Shown: positions 1 to 8,791 of the stretch, one piece after another
Numbering within the stretch: the first letter of the stretch is position 1
How the letters are laid out: the number at the start of each line of letters is the position of its first letter
Source of the DNA: UMGS1696 sp964558485
Lineage (GTDB): Bacteria > Bacillota > Clostridia > Oscillospirales > CAG-272
NCBI GenBank assembly: GCA_964558485.1
Contig: CAZLED010000003.1
Span: 1-64,000, forward strand
DNA: 64,000 nt
Reading direction: 5' to 3'
Position numbers and translations under genes: made by a program
The notes under the pieces: generated by a model
What the model was told of the DNA's origin: nothing
The model's database searches: none
Seen by the model: only the letters and a program-made list of their open reading frames with translations

Positions 1-474
1 GATCCCCAGCAGCGAGGTCAGGTTGTCCAGAAGCTGGTAGCTGGATCCGGCCTTGTGCAGCACCCACGCCAGCACCCCAAAGGCTGCAAAGAACCCGACC
101 AGTGTCCAGATGCGTCCCTTGGTGGACAGCTTACGGAACTGGGTAGAGGAGCCGTACCGGTGCCGGGACCAGCGCAGGAACGTGGCCACCTGGATGGGGA
201 AGGAGAAAAACAGCGCATACCCAGCCGAAGCATACAGCCCCAGCAGCCAATACACCACGGCATACAAAATGGAGTTGATACCACCCAGCAGGCTGGCATA
301 CCGGCTGGCGTTGGCTTGCAGGGCCCCGACGAACAGGGAGATGTACAACGGCAGGATCCGCAGGGCACTTTGGTGGGTGTAGATCCCGGTGCCGGTGATG
401 AGAACGGCGGTCACAGCGATCAGGCAGAGACGAGGCAGATTGGTGCGAGAAAAGAATGGTTTTGCGGTGTTCAT
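1..474 (-). CDS. pnuC: PnuC-like nicotinamide riboside/vitamin transporter, 3' end outside window
   Basis: Membrane importer of the PnuC family, which takes up nicotinamide riboside or a related vitamin for NAD synthesis. The frame opens at an ATG (474-472) and runs off the left edge, so 158 codons are present and the C-terminus is missing. Hydrophobic segments are visible near residues 16-33, 40-53, 62-78, 83-97 and 122-138. The stretch FSFPIQVATFLRWSRHRYG has the PnuC pattern of an aromatic helix end followed by a basic W-containing loop. A GGAAAGGA ribosome site lies just upstream. It is the last visible gene of the ligA operon, 36 bases after the glycosyltransferase. The family call rests on this pattern; the substrate is not resolved. 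Confidence 0.72.
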   Translation of the reverse strand, partial: MNTAKPFFSRTNLPRLCLIAVTAVLITGTGIYTHQSALRILPLYISLFVGALQANASRYASLLGGINSILYAVVYWLLGLYASAGYALFFSFPIQVATFLRWSRHRYGSSTQFRKLSTKGRIWTLVGFFAAFGVLAWVLHKAGSSYQLLDNLTSLLGI

Positions 475-510
475 GAATGGGGTCCTTTCCATAGGAGATG
501 GTGTATCGGT

Positions 511-1626
511 CTATTTTTGTACAGCGTTCCGATAGAGCGCTTCCAACTGCCGTGTCATGGCAGAAGCAGTAAACTTTTCCGCATAGGATTCCAGCGCACC
601 CTTGCACAGCTTTTCGTGCAGCACCGGATCGTCCAGGATCTTTGCAATGGTGTTCGCCAGAGCCGCCGGGTCCCGCTGGGGCACGATGTAGCCGTTCCAG
701 TCGTCCGTGACCATGTAGGGGTTGCCGCCAAAGTCCGATGCCACCGCCGGGATCCCCAGACTGTAGCCCTCGGACAGCGCCAGACAGGAGGTCTCCGTGC
801 CAATGGAGCAGTTGATGCTCAGATCCATCAGCCCATACCAGGGTGCCACGTCCAGCACAAAGCCGGTGAAATGCACCACATCGGCAATACCCCGTTCGGC
901 CGCTTCTTTGCGCAGTGCCGCTTCCAGAGAGCCACCGCCGATCACCAAAGCACGCAGGTTCGGATGGGTGTCGTGCAGCTTTTCCACCGCTTGCAGCAGG
1001 TAGGTGTGTCCCTTGTAGTCCTCCAGCCGGGCAGAAATGCCAATGACGAAATGGTCCTTGGTCCAGCCCAGTTCCTGCCGCAGTGCGTCCTTTTCGTCCT
1101 CTGTGGCACGGCGCATCGGCTCGACCCCATTGATGATCACGGTGATCTTGTTGGCATCCACGCCGGTCATGGTCAGATCGTCCATGGCAGCCTGTGCCAC
1201 TGCCACGATATGGGTGGACAGCGTATTGTTCACAAATCCGTTGATCTGCTTGCCGGGGAAGGTGGTGAGCTTTTTCGGCTGGGGAAAGGCGCAGTGCCGG
1301 GTGTAGAACCGACCGGGTACGCCGCACAGCCACGCCGCTAACTTCCCGGAAAAGGACGAATGGCAGTGGACGATGTCCGGTCGATATTGCCGGATGATGG
1401 CACGCAGTTCACCCACCGCCGCCATGTCGAAGCTCTTGTCCCGGCCGTTCTGGATCTCCTGCACCGGATACCCCTCGGCTTCCACCATGGGACGCAGGGC
1501 AGCACCGGCAGGCAGTACCACAAGCATATCGAATTCTTTTTTGTCAAAATTGTGCAGGTAATTGACCAGCAGTCGTCCTGCACCGCCGATGTTGGAATCG
1601 GTCAGTATCTGCAACACACGTGTCAT
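511..1626 (-). CDS. Glycosyltransferase family 4 (GT-B fold)
   Basis: Retaining nucleotide-sugar glycosyltransferase of 371 aa, predicted cytoplasmic or membrane-associated, acting on a cell-envelope glycan. The N-terminal Rossmann half opens with VLQILTDSNIGGAGR, the glycine-rich loop of GT4 enzymes. The C-terminal donor-binding half has the E-x7-E region (ETSCLALSEGYSLGIPAVAS) and a RLEDYKGH segment typical of PF00534. An upstream in-frame ATG at 1653 exists, but the ATG at 1626 is preceded by GGAGGAAATC and overlaps the murJ stop as ATGA, so 1626 is preferred and translation is probably coupled to murJ. Position between murJ and pnuC suggests a cell-wall or capsule precursor role. The acceptor is unknown. 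Confidence 0.9.
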   Translation of the reverse strand: MTRVLQILTDSNIGGAGRLLVNYLHNFDKKEFDMLVVLPAGAALRPMVEAEGYPVQEIQNGRDKSFDMAAVGELRAIIRQYRPDIVHCHSSFSGKLAAWLCGVPGRFYTRHCAFPQPKKLTTFPGKQINGFVNNTLSTHIVAVAQAAMDDLTMTGVDANKITVIINGVEPMRRATEDEKDALRQELGWTKDHFVIGISARLEDYKGHTYLLQAVEKLHDTHPNLRALVIGGGSLEAALRKEAAERGIADVVHFTGFVLDVAPWYGLMDLSINCSIGTETSCLALSEGYSLGIPAVASDFGGNPYMVTDDWNGYIVPQRDPAALANTIAKILDDPVLHEKLCKGALESYAEKFTASAMTRQLEALYRNAVQK

Positions 1627-3179
1627 GATTTCCTCCGTCTCACAAAATTCCAAAGCATACCCATGGTCTCACACCGCACAAGCGTGGTCAGAAGCGCATA
1701 CACCAGGATCCCCACAAAGGCACCCACGGCGACTTCCAAAAAGTTTCCGTCGATCCACCGATGTACCAGCCACACAGCAGGCACCATACCAACGGTGCAG
1801 ACAAGGATCTTGCCGATCTCCAGCCAGTCTCTGCGGTCAAAGCGCATCATGCGGCAACGGGCAGCACGGATGGCGTTGATGGTCATGTTCACAGCCGTGG
1901 CCACACCGGACAGCAGAGCGATCACGCCCACGGTCAGCCGATCCTGCCAAAGCTCTGCTACCACCAGCAATAGTCCCACGTTCACCGCCATAGCGATCAG
2001 CGCACTGACCATGGGCACCTTCGTCTTCTCGGCGGCGAAAAATCCCTTGATCAGCACCTCGTTGACCGCCAAAAATACCATGGACAGGGCATAGCAGGAC
2101 AGGGCACCGGCGGTCAGGGCCGTGTCGTCCGGGGTAAAGCTGCCGCCTTCAAAGAGCAGTGCCGTAAAGGGTGTGGCAAGCAAAACGATCCCGGCGGTCA
2201 AAGGGGCGATGATGAACACCAGCGTCTTGACGGAAACACGCATGAGCCGGTCGGTCTCGTCCTGTTCTCCGGCAGCGGCGGCACGGGAAAAGTGGGGAAA
2301 CAGCAAATTGGTGGCCACAAAGGAGAACAGCCCCACAAGGATGGTGTACAGCCGGTTGGCATATCCCAGCGCCGTGATGCCCCGTCCGTTCTCGATCCCG
2401 GAGGCCAGTCGGGTGTTGATGAGACTGCACACCGGTGTGGTCCAGGTGGACAGCAGAATGGGCAGCGCATTGGTCATGGCCTGTCGGATGGGTGGTGTCC
2501 AGAGCCGGGTGGGTTTCCAGGAAAATGCCAGCCGCCGCAGAGAGGGGACCTGTACCAGTGCCTGTGCTGCCCAGCCAAGGAGCATGGCCACAGCCAGTCC
2601 TACAATGCCGCAGACTTTGTTCAGGGTCAGAAGATACCCCACCATGATGCCGTTGGACAGCAGGGAAATGATGGCAGGAATGTTGTATTCCCCATTGGAC
2701 TGCAAATATCCCACAAAGGAAAAGGCAAGCCCCGTGAAGATCACCATGGGGAATAGGATCCGGACGAGCTGTACCGCCAGCCCATGGGTCGCTTCGTCCA
2801 GCCCCGGTGCCATCCAGGAGACCAGAGGAGACGCAAAAACGATCCCCAAGGCGGCAAGGACGGTGGTGATGAGGCAGATCAGGCTGGTGTAAGACCGGGC
2901 AAAGTCCAGTGCTTCCTGCCGGCCTTTTTTCACCAGCAGTCCGTTGTACACCGGGATAAAGGCTGAGGTGACCACACCGCCGATGACCAGATCGAATACT
3001 GTCACCGGCAGCTTGGAAGCAGTCTCATAGGCGATGGCCTCCATAGAGGTACCATAGGCCCGTCCCACCAGCGTATCCCGTACCAGCCCCAGCACCTTAG
3101 AGAGCAGGATCATGCTTCCCATGAGCACCGCAGTCCCGGCAAAGGAGGTTTTTTTGGTTTCGTTGTTCGTTTGTTTCAT
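1623..3179 (-). CDS. murJ: Lipid II flippase MurJ/MviN
   Basis: Polytopic MOP-superfamily protein (518 aa) that moves the peptidoglycan precursor lipid II across the membrane. The N-terminus (GTAVLMGSMILLSKVLGLVRD) is the typical MurJ first helix with its conserved LG-x-x-R-D, and the remainder reads as about 13-14 hydrophobic helices, the family norm. An ATG at 3203 would add eight residues. The ATG at 3179 overlaps the upstream hydrolase stop as ATGA, matching the coupling at the other end of the gene, so it is preferred. It sits in the ligA operon with a membrane hydrolase and a GT4 enzyme, consistent with an envelope-assembly cluster. Confidence 0.93.
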   Translation of the reverse strand: MKQTNNETKKTSFAGTAVLMGSMILLSKVLGLVRDTLVGRAYGTSMEAIAYETASKLPVTVFDLVIGGVVTSAFIPVYNGLLVKKGRQEALDFARSYTSLICLITTVLAALGIVFASPLVSWMAPGLDEATHGLAVQLVRILFPMVIFTGLAFSFVGYLQSNGEYNIPAIISLLSNGIMVGYLLTLNKVCGIVGLAVAMLLGWAAQALVQVPSLRRLAFSWKPTRLWTPPIRQAMTNALPILLSTWTTPVCSLINTRLASGIENGRGITALGYANRLYTILVGLFSFVATNLLFPHFSRAAAAGEQDETDRLMRVSVKTLVFIIAPLTAGIVLLATPFTALLFEGGSFTPDDTALTAGALSCYALSMVFLAVNEVLIKGFFAAEKTKVPMVSALIAMAVNVGLLLVVAELWQDRLTVGVIALLSGVATAVNMTINAIRAARCRMMRFDRRDWLEIGKILVCTVGMVPAVWLVHRWIDGNFLEVAVGAFVGILVYALLTTLVRCETMGMLWNFVRRRKS

Positions 3180-4174
3180 GATTGATTCGTTCCCATTTTC
3201 CAAAGTGCATCGATGGCACTGCGATAGCGTTCCTTGTCTACCAGCCAGCTCATGCCATGCTCGGCACCGGGTACGCTGAGAAAGGTCACATCCTTATCTT
3301 TACAACTGTCGTATATGGCCTGTCCCATCCGATGGGGCACAAAGGAGTCGTCCTCTCCATGGGCCAGGAGCAGTGGCAGCTTGTTCTTTTGCAGTGCGTA
3401 GGTCACGTCCCCTGTGCGGTACCGAACCCGTTCGTTCTGTCCCCAACGGCTGAACCATTCGCCGGTCAGGATGCGGATCCACAGCACAGCGGCGTAATAC
3501 AGGGGAAACGGCGGCAGATGAAACCATTGGCGCAGTACCTTTTTGCAGATGGCAGCCGGGGACGTGTACCCACAGTCGGCGATGATGGCGGCCACGTTGT
3601 CCGGTAGTGCTTCCCCGGCGGCCAGCAGTACCGTAGTGGCGCCCATGGAGATCCCGTCCAGCATCACGGGCACCGTGGGAAAATGCGTCTGCAGATAGGC
3701 GCACCAGTCCACCACATCGTACCGTTCCCGGAGCCCGAAGGTGATGGTATTTCCGGCACTGCCGCCGCAGCCACGCTGGTCGATGAGAAATAGCCCATAG
3801 CCACGCCGGTGCATCTCAAGCTCACATCCGGCAAAGTCGCAGATGGGATGGGAGCGGTAGCCGTGTACCTGCAGGTAGATGCCCCGTGGTTCGCCGGTCT
3901 CCGGTGGGATATAGTGGGCAGCTAAGGTCAGTCCGTCCCGGCTCTGGATGTGGATGGTGTCCCCTTGGTTGGCAAGCAGAAATGCCCGTCCGGCCTGCAC
4001 CTCTGCCAGGTCAGCCGCCGGAATATGCTTGTTTGGCTTTGGCAGGGCTTCCGGGTGGCGCCAATAATCGGGCACGTCCTTTTTGCGCACACAGGCAAAG
4101 CGTGCCATATACAGCCCACCGGCCAGCGTCAGGACACAGAAAAACAACAATACAATCAGTAGAATATACAGCAT
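3176..4174 (-). CDS. Membrane-anchored alpha/beta hydrolase
   Basis: Alpha/beta-hydrolase of 332 aa with one N-terminal membrane helix (residues 1-24) and the catalytic domain after it. The oxyanion region VHGYRSHP, nucleophile elbow G-I-S-M-G-A (serine nucleophile), acidic residue in HGEDDSFVP and C-terminal AEHGMSW histidine give a full triad. It resembles the YqkD/BAAT-like serine hydrolases of Firmicutes. The substrate is unknown; an ester or lipid at the membrane is an inference. It starts 4 bases after the ligA stop and ends in an ATGA overlap with murJ, so it is an internal operon gene. Confidence 0.85.
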   Translation of the reverse strand: MLYILLIVLLFFCVLTLAGGLYMARFACVRKKDVPDYWRHPEALPKPNKHIPAADLAEVQAGRAFLLANQGDTIHIQSRDGLTLAAHYIPPETGEPRGIYLQVHGYRSHPICDFAGCELEMHRRGYGLFLIDQRGCGGSAGNTITFGLRERYDVVDWCAYLQTHFPTVPVMLDGISMGATTVLLAAGEALPDNVAAIIADCGYTSPAAICKKVLRQWFHLPPFPLYYAAVLWIRILTGEWFSRWGQNERVRYRTGDVTYALQKNKLPLLLAHGEDDSFVPHRMGQAIYDSCKDKDVTFLSVPGAEHGMSWLVDKERYRSAIDALWKMGTNQS

Positions 4175-4178
4175 ACGA

Positions 4179-6314
4179 TCACAGCATCTTCATAAATTCT
4201 TCTTCCGTCAGCACCGTCACGCCCAGCTCCTCAGCCTTGGTCAGCTTGGAACCGGCGTTTTCTCCGGCGACCACATAGGTGGTCTTTTTGGATACACTGC
4301 CAGCCGCTTTGCCGCCACGGGCCTTGATCTTTGCCGATGCTTCGTCTCTGGTCATGGTGGCCAGGGTACCGGTCAGCACAAAGGTCATACCGGCAAATTT
4401 GGCAGCGATACTTTCGCCGCTGGTATCGCCATCGTTGGGGATAACCGATGGGTTTTCCACAGGTTCTGTTTTGGCAAGGCTCACCAGCGACACACCGGCA
4501 GCGGTCAGCTTATCGATGAGCGTGCGGGTCTCCGGCAATCCGAAGTAGTCCACCACCATTTCCGCCGTAATGCTGCCGATGTCGTCCACGGCGCACAGGT
4601 CGTCCACGGTCACGGTGAACAGGGCATCCACCGAGCCAAACCGACCCACGATGGCTTCGGCTGCGGCCTGTCCCACGTGCCGGATCCCCAGGGCATACAG
4701 CAGCTTTTCACCGCCGGCGGTCTTGGTGTTCTCAATGGCAGACAGCAGATTGGCGGCGGATTTTTCGCCCATTCGTGGCAGGGCGATGATGTCGTCTCTC
4801 TGCAGGGTGTACAGGTCTCCCACGTCTCCCACCAGTCCGGCATCGATGAGAGACTTGACCAGCGCCGGCCCCAGTCCATCGATGTTCATACCGCCACGGC
4901 TGGCAAAGTGGGTGAGCCGCCGTTCCAGCTGTGCCGGGCATCCGGGATTCACGCAGCGCAGGGCACCGGTGTTGGCAGGCATATCGATTTCTGCATCTGC
5001 ATCGGTGGTATCGACCGTGGTACTTCCCACATCCGTCCCGGCGTCCCAGACCAGCTTTTCGCCACAGGAAGGGCAGCATTCGGGAAAGTGGAAGATCCGC
5101 TCGGTGCCGTCCCGTTTCTCCGGTGCAGAGCCAACGATCTCCGGAATGATGTCCCCGGCCTTTTGTACCTTCACCCAGTCGCCCAGCCGCACGTCCCTGT
5201 CTCGAATGATGTCGATGTTGTGGAGCGTAGCACGGGATACGGTGGTACCGGCCAGCTGCACCGGTTCCAGAATGGCGGTGGGTGTCAGGACGCCGGTGCG
5301 GCCGATCTGTACTTCGATGTCCACCAGCCTGGTGAGCTTTTGTTCCGGCGGATACTTGAAGGCAACGGCCCATTTGGGTGTGGACGGCCCTTCGCCCAGT
5401 GTGGTGCGTTGGGCAAGGGAATCGATCTTGATCACGGCGCCGTCGATGTCGTAGGGCAGGCTCTCCCGCATTGCCCCGATCTGTTCCACGGCGGCGACGA
5501 CTTCTTCTACATCTGTCGTAACCGTTTGTACCCGGATGGTGGAGAAGCCAAGCTCGTGCATCCGGTCGATGGTCTCCTTGTGGGAAAGGGGCGCATGACC
5601 ATCGGTGTACAGGTCGCCGCATTGGTAGTTGAAGACGAAGATGGACAGCCCGGCCTCCCGGGTACCGGCAGCATCCAGACGACGCAGGTTTCCGGCAGCC
5701 GCATTGCGGGGGTTTGCCCACAGCTTCTCTCCGGCAGCTTCCCGTTTTGCATTGAGAGCTGCAAAGCTGGTGTGGGGCATATACACCTCGCCACGGACGG
5801 ACAGGGACACCGGTGCGGAGAGGGTGTGGGGAATGGCATCGATGGTGGCGATATTTTCGGTGACGTTTTCGCCGATGGTGCCATTGCCACGGGTCGCACC
5901 CAGCACCAGGCGGCCGTTTTCGTAGGTCAGGCACACGGACAGGCCATCGATCTTGGGCTCCACAGTGTAGCGAATGTCCCCGGCCGGCACACCGTCTTCC
6001 AGAAGTGCAGACTGGGTGCGGACGAGAAAGGCACGGAGCTCGTCGAAGTCGAACACGTCGGTCAGGCTGCCCATTTTCACCGGATGGGTGACCTTGGCAA
6101 ATTTTTCGCTGGCAGCACCACCGACCCGGTGTGTTGGCGAATCGGCCGAAGCAAGAGCCGGAAAAGCCGCTTCCAGCTCGGTCAGCTCCCGGAACAGGGC
6201 ATCGTAGGCATAGTCGGAGATTTCCGGTGCATCGTTTTCGTAATAGAGCTTGGCATGGTGTGCAATGGTTTTCCGCAGCGCATCGATCCGGCTGCGAGCG
6301 TCTTCTATGTTCAT
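4179..6314 (-). CDS. ligA: NAD-dependent DNA ligase LigA
   Basis: Seals nicks in duplex DNA with NAD as cofactor in replication and repair. At 711 aa it is slightly longer than usual. Domain order: Ia domain with the Y-Y-x-x-D-x-P/D-Y-D-x-L region (residues 24-39), adenylation domain with K121 in the K-x-D-G motif, OB fold, Cys4 zinc finger (C414, C417, C454, C459), helix-hairpin-helix repeats and a C-terminal BRCT domain. The zinc finger is odd: an insertion rich in D, T and A separates the second and third cysteines (36 residues between C417 and C454, where about 14 is normal). It is the first gene of its operon. The upstream gap contains a repeat element and no obvious strong promoter. Confidence 0.97.
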   Translation of the reverse strand: MNIEDARSRIDALRKTIAHHAKLYYENDAPEISDYAYDALFRELTELEAAFPALASADSPTHRVGGAASEKFAKVTHPVKMGSLTDVFDFDELRAFLVRTQSALLEDGVPAGDIRYTVEPKIDGLSVCLTYENGRLVLGATRGNGTIGENVTENIATIDAIPHTLSAPVSLSVRGEVYMPHTSFAALNAKREAAGEKLWANPRNAAAGNLRRLDAAGTREAGLSIFVFNYQCGDLYTDGHAPLSHKETIDRMHELGFSTIRVQTVTTDVEEVVAAVEQIGAMRESLPYDIDGAVIKIDSLAQRTTLGEGPSTPKWAVAFKYPPEQKLTRLVDIEVQIGRTGVLTPTAILEPVQLAGTTVSRATLHNIDIIRDRDVRLGDWVKVQKAGDIIPEIVGSAPEKRDGTERIFHFPECCPSCGEKLVWDAGTDVGSTTVDTTDADAEIDMPANTGALRCVNPGCPAQLERRLTHFASRGGMNIDGLGPALVKSLIDAGLVGDVGDLYTLQRDDIIALPRMGEKSAANLLSAIENTKTAGGEKLLYALGIRHVGQAAAEAIVGRFGSVDALFTVTVDDLCAVDDIGSITAEMVVDYFGLPETRTLIDKLTAAGVSLVSLAKTEPVENPSVIPNDGDTSGESIAAKFAGMTFVLTGTLATMTRDEASAKIKARGGKAAGSVSKKTTYVVAGENAGSKLTKAEELGVTVLTEEEFMKML

Positions 6315-6378
6315 GGGTGGTACCTCGTTTTTTATATTTATGGGGTTCTACCCCATAGGCTCCGGCGTTTGGGCGTGG

Positions 6379-6406
6379 GCAAATCGGTCGGAGTAGTGGC
6401 TGACGT
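6379..6406. repeat. 28-base repeat shared with 32688-32716
   Basis: The stretch around AAATCGGTCGGAGTAGTGG recurs, inverted and with a single base difference over about 28 bases, at 32688-32716. Both copies are intergenic and lie beside other repeat elements. Function unknown. Confidence 0.75.
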
Positions 6407-6413
6407 GTGGTGG

Positions 6414-6778
6414 TCTGATGCGGCAAGGTTTTGGTAAAACGAATGTAGGGCGGCGACCCATGTATGGGTCAACCTACCCTTGGTATTCTCATCGCTCTCA
6501 GGTGACAACATCCCGCCGTCGAACGTCTATGTTTGGATTGTATTGGTTGGTACAAACGTACATTTTAATGTATAAATTTCGTATATCTGATACCCATGTA
6601 GAATACCAATTTATTTGGCAACAGAATGTTTGTTTTGGTGAATACCCATATCGTACGGTCGAACACGTCAGACGGCGGGATGTTGTCAGCCAAGAGCGAT
6701 GAGAATACCAAGGGTAGGGTCATCCCGCCCTACATGCGGCGTACAAAATCGATTTTGTAGCGATACCCATGAAGGAAC
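6414..6778. mobile_element. Palindromic intergenic repeat element, copy A
   Basis: Element of about 360 bases with imperfect terminal inverted arms of about 80 bases (roughly 6441-6530 and 6669-6735) around an AT-rich centre. Each arm carries GTAGGGCGG, CCTACCCTTGGTATTC, a TCATCGCTCT block and ACATCCCGCCGTC. The outer flanks also match copy B (40500-40837) in inverted orientation: TTTTGGTAAAACGAA on one side and CGCTACAA..CGAT..TTGTACGCCG on the other. It encodes no protein. The structure resembles a non-autonomous, MITE-like or REP-like element. No target-site duplication was established. Confidence 0.7.
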
Positions 6779-6787
6779 ACCCCAAAA

Positions 6788-6850
6788 CCCCAACGCCAGT
6801 TTGAAACCAACCCCCATCGTGGGTTCCGCAGAAAGGGAGTACAAACTTCC
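6788..6850. repeat. Intergenic repeat with GCCAGTTTGAAACCAA core
   Basis: The block CCCAACGCCAGTTTGAAACC followed by GGGTTCCGCAGAAAGG recurs at about 62573-62620, and its first half recurs inverted at about 62176-62198. After the shared core each copy has a GC-rich inverted stretch and T/C-rich sequence, so it may double as a transcription terminator. Bases 6850-7045 beyond it show no gene. Confidence 0.6.
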
Positions 6851-7045
6851 TTCCCCCTTGTTACCCACATTATACTCCATGCGCCCCGTAAAATCCATAG
6901 GGATTTGGTGAATTTTTTCTTTTGGTGAAAAATCAAACGATCTTGTGGACTGTCCGGCGGCGTATTCGGCTTGCATAAAAAATAATCACCAAAAAATGAC
7001 GTAAATTTTTGTGACAACATACAGCGAAAAATGTCTCTGTAGGAA

Positions 7046-7074
7046 TTGACAAATACGGTTTGGATGTGTATAAT
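7046..7074 (+). promoter_or_regulatory. Sigma-A promoter of the solute-binding protein gene
   Basis: TTGACA (7046-7051), a 17-base spacer and TATAAT (7069-7074) give a consensus promoter 108 bases upstream of the lipoprotein start at 7182. Confidence 0.8.
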
Positions 7075-7181
7075 AAGGTATATCCTAAATCTAAAAAAAA
7101 TGGTGAAACCCGTTATCGTTCTTCTATGGTGAAAACCGATTTCGATAGAATTTGCGTGGTTTGGCTTTATAGGAGGTTCCT

Positions 7182-8678
7182 ATGATGAAAATGAAAAAAC
7201 ACACCCTCGCTGCTCTGTTTTTAGCACTTGTGACGCTGTTGCCGTCTCTGCTGGCTTGCTCCTCCGGCGGCGGTACCGAAACCACACCTACGGCAGATCT
7301 GTCTACCGATACCACAGCCGTAGTGGAGACCGAAGAGACCGAGCTGATGCCCGACATCCCGGAGCTGGACTTCGGCGGTGAACAGTTTATGTTCCTGACC
7401 TCTGACGAAAACGACGACAATGGCGTGGACTGGATGACCTATGACGTGTGGGTAGAGAACACTACCGGTGACGTGATCAACGACGCTGTGTTCGAACGGA
7501 ACCTGTATCTGGAAGACACCTACAATATCAAGATGGCAGAGTTCCAGGGCGTTACGGATACCTTGGCAAAACAGGACGTGACGGCCGGTACCGGTGAATA
7601 CGATGCCGTCATGACCAATATCGTAGACGCAGCCAGCATGGCACAAAGTGGGTATACACTCAGTATGTACGACCTGCCCTATGTGGATCTGACCAAGCCG
7701 TGGTGGGACCAGGGCTGTGTAGAAGACCTGGAGCTGTACGGCGAGATCTACTTTGCCACCGGTGACATCACGGTCATCGACAACGACGCCACCTGGGTGC
7801 TGATGTTCAATAAGCAGATCTACCAGGAGAACGGCTTTGACAATATTTATGACAGAGTAAGAGCCTACGACTGGCTGTATGACGATATGCTGGAAATGAT
7901 GTCTGCTGCTGCCAGAGACGTAAACGGTGACGGCAAAATGGCACACGCCGATGACATTTTCGGCTTCGCTACCTCGGATGACTCCGGTCAGGGTCTGTTC
8001 TATGCATCCGGTGAAAAGCTGGTGTACAAGGACAGCGATGGTTCTCCGTACCTGTGTGAATCGGCAGACCGTATGGTCGGCGTGGTAGAAAAGGCCGGTA
8101 AGATGATGTCCGACAAGAACGTGACCGTGCTGACCTCTGTGGTTGGTACCTCCGATGGTCTGCGGCAGCTGTTTGAAGAGGGCAGAGCACTGTTCTTCGG
8201 CGAAGTTATGCAGTGCATCACCCGTATGCGGGAAAGCGAAACGGACTTCGGTCTGATTCCGTGGCCTCGTTATGACGAAGACCAGGACGGCTATCACCAC
8301 TTTGTACATGGTACTGCCGGTAAGGTCGTGACCATCACCTCCGCTGTACAGGATCAGGAAATGTCCGGTGCGATCATCGAAGCCATGGCAGCCAAGTCCA
8401 TGTACACCCTGACCCCGGCCTACTACGACGTAGCCATCACCCGGAAGTCCATGAGAGACGAAGAATCCATCGAAATGCTGGATATCATCCTGCAGGACAG
8501 ACGGTATGACCTGGGCTATATCTACAACTGGGGCAGCCTGTACTCCAACATTCGTACCATCATTATCGGTGGTAAGGACACCTTTGCTTCCACTTGGGAA
8601 AAGTCTCAGAACTCCTTCAACACCGCTATGGAAAAGACCATGACCAAGTACGAAGAACTGGCCGCACAGCGTGGCTGA
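7182..8678 (+). CDS. Extracellular solute-binding lipoprotein (ABC importer receptor)
   Basis: Secreted lipoprotein of 498 aa, probably the sugar or oligosaccharide receptor of an ABC importer. The N-terminus has a KMKKH n-region, a hydrophobic core and a lipobox ending LLAC (Cys near residue 26), followed by a G/T/E-rich linker. The mature domain starts with L-D-F-G-G, which it shares with three paralogues at 34531-36000, 36190-37656 and 37876-39345. The family otherwise matches cluster-B sugar-binding proteins of Clostridia. AGGAGG lies 5 bases before the first ATG and 8 before the second (7185). No permease or ATPase gene adjoins it, so it must use components encoded elsewhere or act alone. 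It converges with a CBM9-like surface protein gene. Confidence 0.85.
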   Translation: MMKMKKHTLAALFLALVTLLPSLLACSSGGGTETTPTADLSTDTTAVVETEETELMPDIPELDFGGEQFMFLTSDENDDNGVDWMTYDVWVENTTGDVINDAVFERNLYLEDTYNIKMAEFQGVTDTLAKQDVTAGTGEYDAVMTNIVDAASMAQSGYTLSMYDLPYVDLTKPWWDQGCVEDLELYGEIYFATGDITVIDNDATWVLMFNKQIYQENGFDNIYDRVRAYDWLYDDMLEMMSAAARDVNGDGKMAHADDIFGFATSDDSGQGLFYASGEKLVYKDSDGSPYLCESADRMVGVVEKAGKMMSDKNVTVLTSVVGTSDGLRQLFEEGRALFFGEVMQCITRMRESETDFGLIPWPRYDEDQDGYHHFVHGTAGKVVTITSAVQDQEMSGAIIEAMAAKSMYTLTPAYYDVAITRKSMRDEESIEMLDIILQDRRYDLGYIYNWGSLYSNIRTIIIGGKDTFASTWEKSQNSFNTAMEKTMTKYEELAAQRG

Positions 8679-8738
8679 TCCAATCAATACTCGAACCGGT
8701 ATGGGGACGACCTGTACCGGCAGCGCATAAAATCGAAC

Positions 8739-8772
8739 AAAAAAGGACCTTGCGGAAACAAGATCCTTTTTC
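8739..8772. terminator. Bidirectional terminator
   Basis: AAAAAGGA and TCCTTTTT arms with an inner TTG/CAA pair sit between the convergent ends of the solute-binding protein gene (8678) and the CBM9-like gene (8792). Each strand ends in a T run. Confidence 0.8.
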
Positions 8773-8791
8773 TTATAGGTATTGTCTTACC

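Noticed and set aside
4083..6437. 784-codon plus-strand open frame over ligA
   Set aside because: It lies opposite the clearly real LigA gene, has no recognisable domain or ribosome site, and results from high-GC codon bias.
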